DNA from: Saccopteryx bilineata
Lineage: Eukaryota > Chordata > Mammalia > Chiroptera > Emballonuridae
Length of the DNA stretch: 64,000 nucleotides
NCBI RefSeq assembly: GCF_036850765.1
Contig: NC_089495.1
Location: 194,325,847 to 194,389,846, forward strand
Reading direction: 5' to 3'
Part shown: positions 58,611 through 64,000 of the stretch, piece after piece
How the letters are laid out: every line of letters starts with the position of its first letter
Position numbering within the stretch: the first letter of the stretch is position 1
Notes under the pieces: generated by a model
The model's input: the letters and a program-made list of their open reading frames with translations, nothing else
Database searches by the model: none
Told to the model about the DNA's origin: nothing
Made by a program: the position numbers and the translations under genes

Positions 58611-59409
58611 TTCAGTAGTCACTCACACATTTCTTTTGTGTGACAATCTGGTGTCCTGCCCGCCATTGAGTATGCCTGATGAGTAAGATGTGGTCCCTGC
58701 CTTCCTAGAGAGAGACAGAGAAAGAGAGAGGGAGAACAGAGAGTAATAAGTAATAGGGACATGCAGTAATCCTGACAGTGGGCTCACCTGGAGGGCTCCG
58801 GGCTCGCAGGAACAGAGCCTGGAGGTCTGGGAAGGTTCCCTGAAGGAAGTAACATTCTGTGAGACCAAAGGGAGAGGGGGGAGTGAGGCAAAGGCAGGAA
58901 GAGAGTACCGTGGGGGATGCCAGGGGAGACAGAGCTAGTCATATTTAAGGAACGACAAGAACTGCAGCCTGGCTGAAGCTAGGGCTGGGTGGGCAAGTCG
59001 GGGGATGAGGCCGCAGCTGTCAGCAGGAGCCGGGCAGCAAGCTTCTTGTAGGGCTGGCCCAGGGGCTTAGACAGCTCCATCCCAAGGGCAGGAGGGAGCT
59101 AGGCAAGGGGTTAGAGCAGGGAAGTGGCAGGATCAGCTTGTGTTTTAGAGAGAGTGCCCCCCACTAGCTACCGTGTGAGAATGAATCAGAGGTATCCAGT
59201 CCACAGGGGGCATCCAGACCTGTGTGGGGACCCCACTGATACTCCCCGCCTCCACAGTCCCGGCAGCGTCCGCACTGGCCCATCATTTAGCAGATCACCC
59301 TCACCTCCACCTCAGCTCTGGGAGCAGGGCGGGGTGCTGTGTGCCTTCCATCGGGCCTCATCCCTTCTGGTTCTCCATCTGCTTCGCCCCTGTAGCCACC
59401 ATGGTCATC

Positions 59410-59790
59410 TTGCCATTCTTCCAACATGCCAGACATCGCCACCACCTCAGGGCCTTTGCACCTGCTGTTTCCTCTGTCTGGAATGCTCTTTCCCAAATAC
59501 CTGCTTGGCTCAGTCTTTTGCAAAAATGTCATCTTCTCAGCAAGGCCTTTCTTGATTATGTTATTTAAAATTACACACCCCCTCATCAGCACTCCCATCC
59601 ACTCCCCCGCTCCATTTTTCTCCAAAGTACACAAAACCATTTGACATACTGCATGTCTTACTGATGTGATTGTGTAGTGTCCTTCTCCTTCCATAAGAGG
59701 AAAGCAGTGTGAGAACCAGAGTTTTGGTCTGTTTTGCTTGTTGCTATAACCCCAGTACCCAAACTACATCCAGAACATCATAGCTGCTTA
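59410..59790 (+). mobile_element. L2 LINE 3' fragment
   Basis: CAGGGCCTTTGCACCTGCTG and GTCTGGAATGCTCTTTCCC are the L2 3' phrases. The tail has an AATAAGCAGAAATGAAGGAA stretch. Confidence 0.65.
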
Positions 59791-60099
59791 ATATATAATA
59801 AGCAGAAATGAAGGAATCACTGAGCAGACAGGGAAGCGTAGGCCCAAAGAACTGCAGGCAGAGTCCCAAATTAATCAGCAAGTAAACCCAGGGTCAGATT
59901 TAAGACCCTCCTCTTTGCACTGTCTCCTGCATTTCTGCAGAGGATATGCCTGTCCGAGCACCTTTCTGGCCACACTGGGATCCCCTGGCAGACACTGCCC
60001 TCCCTGGAGCTCATCTGGGCCCCCTCTCCACTCCCTTAGAGCCGGTGAAAGCTGGGGTATGGGCTGCCCCATCCCTGCTTACAGCCTTATCCCCTACAG

Positions 60100-60293
60100 A
60101 GATGTACCAGTTTAGCATTCAGGAAACAGCCCCCATCGGCACAGCCATCGGACGCGTGAAGGCCGAGGACTCAGACGTGGGCGAGAACACGGATATGACT
60201 TACCATCTCAAGGAGGAGAGTGGCACCGGCGGCCATGTGTTCAAGGTCACCACCGACAGCGACACTCAGGAGGCCATCATTGTAGTACAGAAG
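60100..60293 (+). CDS. CDH22: CDH22 exon 5 of the coding part: EC3
   Basis: It completes codon 281 and encodes residues 282-345. It begins KMYQFSIQE, the start of EC3, and has the calcium motif DSD at 304-306 in AEDSDVGENTD. The exon stops at phase 0 with VVQK. The donor AAG|gtgctg is weaker than usual at positions +4 to +6. The acceptor is clear, and the frame joins both sides. Confidence 0.93.
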
Positions 60294-60434
60294 GTGCTGC
60301 TGCCCCAGAGGGTTTCGGGAGGCAGGCCATAGGGGGTGGAGTCAGGGAGGCCTCTGACAGCCAAATATTCCCATCCCACTCACTCCAGGGATTAGGTCTT
60401 TCCAGAGACCCAGGACTGACCTAAAAAAACGCTG

Positions 60435-60560
60435 ATGGTTTTATTCCCATTTTACAAATAAGAAAAGGAGGCACAGCGGGGTTAAGTGGCTTTTCCAAGG
60501 TTGCACAGCTAGTTGTCAGAGCCAGGATTCAATCCAGATATGAACCAGTGCTTTTAATCA
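60435..60560 (-). repeat. MIR SINE, antisense
   Basis: CCCATTTTACAAATAAGAAA then CAAGGTTGCACAGCTAGTTG is the antisense core. Confidence 0.75.
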
Positions 60561-60569
60561 CTGTGATGT

Positions 60570-60770
60570 GCTAATTCAAGTACATGCCAGAACCTTGACC
60601 TGCATCATTTCCTTTAACCCTCCCCTTGCTGTCTGAAGGAGACATCGCTATGCCCATTTTTACAAGTGAAGAAACAGTCTCAGCAGTAAAGGAGCTTGTC
60701 CAAGGTCATATCTATAAGGGGTAGAATCGGGATTTGAACCCAGGTCTGGTGACTCAAGTTCTCTCTGCTG
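60570..60770 (-). repeat. MIR SINE, antisense
   Basis: TTTTTACAAGTGAAGAAACA then CAAGGTCATATCTATAAGG, then GGGATTTGAACCCAGG, are in antisense order. Confidence 0.7.
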
Positions 60771-61234
60771 AGTCTGACAGCCTTCCTTACCCACTGGCTT
60801 GCCCAGAAACCAGAAGCCAAAAGTGCAAACTCAGTGATTTCTCAGAGGAAGAAGATGGGAGGTCAAATAAAGAAGTGAAACCTGTTTTCTAGGACTTGGT
60901 CGTGGGCTTGGCAAGTCAGGGCTGTACAGGCCTTTGAGACTGTCCACTCCAGTCCTGCTCTGCCACGGAGGTCTCGATCTGCTGCGCTGGCCCTCAGATG
61001 GTTGTAGACCTTTGTACACCTTCAGGGACAGGATGCTCCTCCCTGTCATTGTCCGGCTCTTCCTCCTCCCATGTAACCAGAACCTGCCTCCCTAAATCTG
61101 TTCCTATTAGCCTAGGCTCTGCCTTCTGGGACCCTCCATTCACTCAGTAAGTACGTTAGGACCCACTCCCTAGCTGGCCTTGAGGGGTGAGGATAGAGTA
61201 AACTGCAGTTTCTTCAACTACTTCCCAAAGAACA

Positions 61235-61445
61235 ATAATAACATAGCTGGTGCTTATAATAAAGTGTGCACAACGTGCCAGGCGCCCTTCAGCTGCTCTC
61301 CATGTATTAACTCCGGCCATCCCTGCAACAACAACTCTCTGAGGTGCTATTAGTGCCTGTTTCACAGGCCCTGAGAAGTTCAGTAATTTGCATCCAAGGT
61401 CATGCGTCCTGCGGAGCAGAGTAGGAATGTGGGCCTGGGTGGTCT
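61235..61445 (-). repeat. MIR SINE, antisense
   Basis: CAACGTGCCAGGCGCCCTTC and CAAGGTCATGCGTCC are the remains of tail and core. Confidence 0.55.
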
Positions 61446-62005
61446 GCCTTCCAGAATCCACCCTTTTAAGCATTATGTGGTTTTCAGTCTTCTGATCTCA
61501 CCGTGCCATGTGCCATGAGTATCCTCCCTGTAAGTTGGGCCCATTTCACAGATGGGGCATGGGAGGCACAGAGGGGCCCAGCATCGGAGAGTGTACAATC
61601 CATCCCCAGCTTTGGGGCTTCAGCACAGCCCTTGCTTGCTCTCACCCTCAGTGCTGCCCTCTTCGGTCCCCCCCACACACAGGGGCCCTCCCACGGGTCC
61701 CAGCTCTGGTGACTGAGGTGTCTCTGTGGAGTCAGCGCTGGCTCAGGGAGCAGAGCTCTGCCTGATTGATGACCGGACCCCAGAACCCATTCCTCACTCT
61801 CAGGCCAGGCCACTGCCTGCCTCCCTGCATCCTGATTTCCCAGGCAAAAGGGCCAGAAGAAGAAGGGGGAAATTTTGCTGCAGGAAAGGTGGGGGTGGGA
61901 GGTTCTGAGAGGAAGGGTGGGTCCCTACACACAGGGAGGATCTCCGGGAAGCGCACCCTTGTACTCGGGTAGCTCCCACCATTGCAATTTCTCTTTGCTG
62001 TAAGG

Positions 62006-62295
62006 CAGCGATTTTCAACCTTTTTCATCTCACGGCGCACATAAACTAATTACTAAAACTCTGCGGCACACCAAAAAATATATTTTTTGCCGATCTGACA
62101 AAAAAAAATAGGTATAATTTTGATTCATTCACACCAGATGGCTATTGTTGTGTTGGCTGCTGTCATTTTTTTTTTTTAATTTGACAGTTTAAGGGGAAAG
62201 AGGTTAGTGCCCCTGACTAAATAGTCAGGTATTACACATTTTAAAAATTCTTGCAGCACCCCAGTGTGCCGCGGCACACCGGTTGAAAACCTCTG
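62006..62295. mobile_element. hAT non-autonomous DNA transposon (290 bp)
   Basis: The 8-bp duplication CTGTAAGG is identical on both sides (61998-62005 and 62296-62303). The ends CAGCGATTTTCAACC and, in complement, CAGAGGTTTTCAACC agree in 13 of 15 bases. The interior is AT-rich and non-coding. It differs from the other hAT at 28651 and belongs to another family. Confidence 0.92.
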
Positions 62296-62599
62296 CTGTA
62301 AGGCATTGACTTTAGAAGGCCAGAGACAACACAGTCATGAAACTCACTCATCAGAGGGTCACCCATTAGCACTCCCTGATGAGAAGCAAGGCTCAGCATG
62401 GGTTTAACCAGATCCCCAGGAAAGCTCTAAGGCAGCCGGGTTTATCAGGCTCAACTCGCATTAGCGCATTAGCGGCTGCCGCCTCTGCACCGGGGGATCC
62501 TGCATTAAATCCTCCCAGCTGAGGCCCAGAGAGGCTCAATAGATTGCCCGCAAACACACAGATGGTCAGCAGCAGAGCCAGTGCCCTTTCCGCTTGTGG

Positions 62600-62815
62600 G
62601 GTAAGGGCCTGTTCTTGGCAGCCACAGTACCTGGGTTTGAATCCTGCCTTTGCCGGTGACTTCCTGCTATATGACCGTGGGCAAGTTACAGACTTCTGGA
62701 CCCCGATTTCTTTGTTTGTAAAATGAGATAATAATGCAAGCATCTTAGGGGTGTTGTAAAAATTAGATACGTTAATATATTTAAAACATTGACACATAAT
62801 AAGTGCTTTGTAAAT
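62600..62815 (+). repeat. MIR SINE, nearly full length
   Basis: Head GTACCTGGGTTTGAATCCTG, core CCGTGGGCAAGTTACAGACT and tail ACATAATAAGTGCTTTG are all present. Confidence 0.8.
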
Positions 62816-63058
62816 TAATGAAATGCTCTAACATACTGGACGCGACTGGACGGGGTAGTGAAAGGGTGTCTGTCGGCGGGTGTCCCTCGACCAGATGGTG
62901 GGCGGGGCCTCACTTTCTCCACCTGTAACCGGAGAGGCTTGGGCTGAGTCGGTGACCTTGAGCCAGCCCCGCCCTCTCTGGGTCACCTCCCTGCCTTGGG
63001 AGCTGTCAGTGTCTGGGCGACCCCAGCCCCCTCACCTGCCCTCTGCTTCCTCCCCCAG

Positions 63059-63312
63059 CGCCTGGACTTCGAGTCCCAGCCCATACACACCGTGGTCCTG
63101 GAAGCCCTCAACAAGTTCGTGGACCCCCGCTTCGCTGACTTGGGCACGTTCCGCGACCAGGCGATCGTGCGCGTGGCAGTGACTGACGTGGATGAGCCCC
63201 CCGAGTTCCGGCCGCCCTCCGGCCTCCTGGAGGTGCAGGAGGACGCGCAGGTGGGCTCCCTGGTCGGCGTGGTGACTGCGCGGGACCCCGACGCCGCCAA
63301 CCGGCCCGTCCG
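63059..63312 (+). CDS. CDH22: CDH22 exon 6 of the coding part: end of EC3 and start of EC4
   Basis: It encodes residues 346-429 and two bases of codon 430. LDFE at 347-350 is the variant of LDRE in EC3, and DVDEPPEF at 388-395 is the EC3-EC4 linker. It then opens EC4 with VQEDAQVGSLVG and DPDAANRP. The length of 254 bp is the standard one for this cadherin exon, and the donor CCG|gtgaga leaves phase 2. The acceptor has a long pyrimidine tract. The gene continues beyond the window. Confidence 0.96.
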
Positions 63313-64000
63313 GTGAGACCCCCGCCCGGGGCCGACGCCTGCTGCCTGCTATCCCGCCAACCTTTCCGCACACAGAAGGCGGGCAGATGGGGGGTGGGCA
63401 GGTAGGGAGGGAAGGAAGGAGAAGTTGGTGTGGGGGAAGGGCAGGAGAAGTGGACACAGCTGGAATTCTGAGACAAAGGAAACCGATGTAAGACTGTCAC
63501 AGAGAGACAAGGGACTCAGGACAAAGAGAGAAAACCAAGCGTGACAGACCAGCTCAGGCTGGGTCCTCTCTCCGCCCACACACGCTACCTTATGCCCTCA
63601 GCTTGTCCATCATAGGCTCGTGACTCCCCAGTTCCACTGCCTTGCCCCACCTCCCCCTGTCAACAGCTCCCCCCATTGCCTCTAGATACCTCAAACTCCT
63701 GGTCACTTCAAGAAGGGGGTGGACCCATGCCATTCTCCCAGTTCCATCAGAAAAGTTGGCAACATCCTGACTCCAGTCTTTTCACACCTCCCTCCAAGCC
63801 ATCAGCAAATTCTGTCCTCTTCACCTTAAAACAGATCCAGAATCTGACCCTTATCACCACCACCATCCCAGTGCTACCTCTGGGCCAGGACACACTTTCT
63901 CCTACCTGGACTATTACAGTTGCCTGCTGGTCTCCCTGCTTCTGCCCTCACCCCCTCTGTAATCTAGTGTATCTAGTGTAATCTAGAATCAGTACAGGAC
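63313..64000 (+). other. CDH22: CDH22 intron 6, first part
   Basis: It begins gtgaga. An L2-like 3' fragment fills about 63700-63990 (AAACAGATCCAGAATCTGAC and CACACTTTCTCCTACCTGGA). The rest of the intron is outside the window. Confidence 0.85.
63700..63990 (+). mobile_element. L2 LINE 3' fragment
   Basis: The pyrimidine-rich text and CTGGACTATTACAGTTGCCT are common in L2 3' ends. It is diverged and non-coding. Confidence 0.45.

Larger units (their letters stand above)
56828..60099 (+). other. CDH22: CDH22 intron 4 (3.3 kb)
   Basis: It holds an L1 antisense piece, L2 fragments and a repeat-poor block at 57400-57600 that includes GGGAATCCAATCCCTTAGC. The acceptor CCCCTACAG ends it. Confidence 0.9.
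60294..63058 (+). other. CDH22: CDH22 intron 5 (2.8 kb)
   Basis: It holds MIR SINEs, an hAT element and no other exon. It ends with the acceptor TTCCTCCCCCAG. Confidence 0.9.

Overview
The window is nuclear mammalian DNA holding the 5' half of one protein-coding gene, CDH22 (a type II classical cadherin), on the + strand. Six coding exons are readable with matching splice phases: 26255-26512, 36213-36507, 49648-49767, 56660-56827, 60100-60293 and 63059-63312. Joined, they encode about 430 residues: signal peptide, short propeptide, furin site, EC1, EC2, EC3 and the start of EC4. The rest of EC4, EC5, the membrane segment and the catenin-binding tail lie beyond the right edge. No other protein-coding gene, stable RNA gene or CRISPR array is supported; nearly all other open frames are chance frames, interspersed repeats or tandem repeats.

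The organism is most likely a bat. The tRNA-derived SINEs carry poly-A/T tails, target-site duplications and a head that looks like the bat Ves / Rhin-type SINE families. There are also recent-looking hAT and mariner-type non-autonomous DNA transposons, which are common in bats and rare among young elements of most other placental mammals. This is an inference from remembered repeat families, not a search.

Layout. 1 to about 25.85 kb is upstream or 5'-intron DNA, filled with old L2, MIR and L1 pieces, a 597-bp mariner-type element with 108-bp inverted ends, SINEs, microsatellites and a few repeat-free blocks that may be conserved regulatory DNA. 25.85-26.51 kb is a CpG-rich block with a possible 5'UTR carrying several upstream ATGs, followed by the first coding exon. 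26.5-36.2 kb is intron 1, with an hAT element and two enhancer-like AT-rich blocks. 36.5-49.6 kb is intron 2, with a six-copy 62-bp minisatellite. 49.8-56.7 kb is intron 3, with two adjacent SINEs, a MEF2/E-box motif pair and a ten-copy 93-bp minisatellite ending about 160 bp before exon 4. Introns 4, 5 and the start of intron 6 are repeat-rich.

I found no undescribed multi-gene system. The points most worth a second look are the upstream-ORF arrangement at the CDH22 start codon, the 93-bp in-frame minisatellite next to an exon, the mariner element with a helix-turn-helix relic, and the unannotated enhancer-like blocks inside the CDH22 introns.
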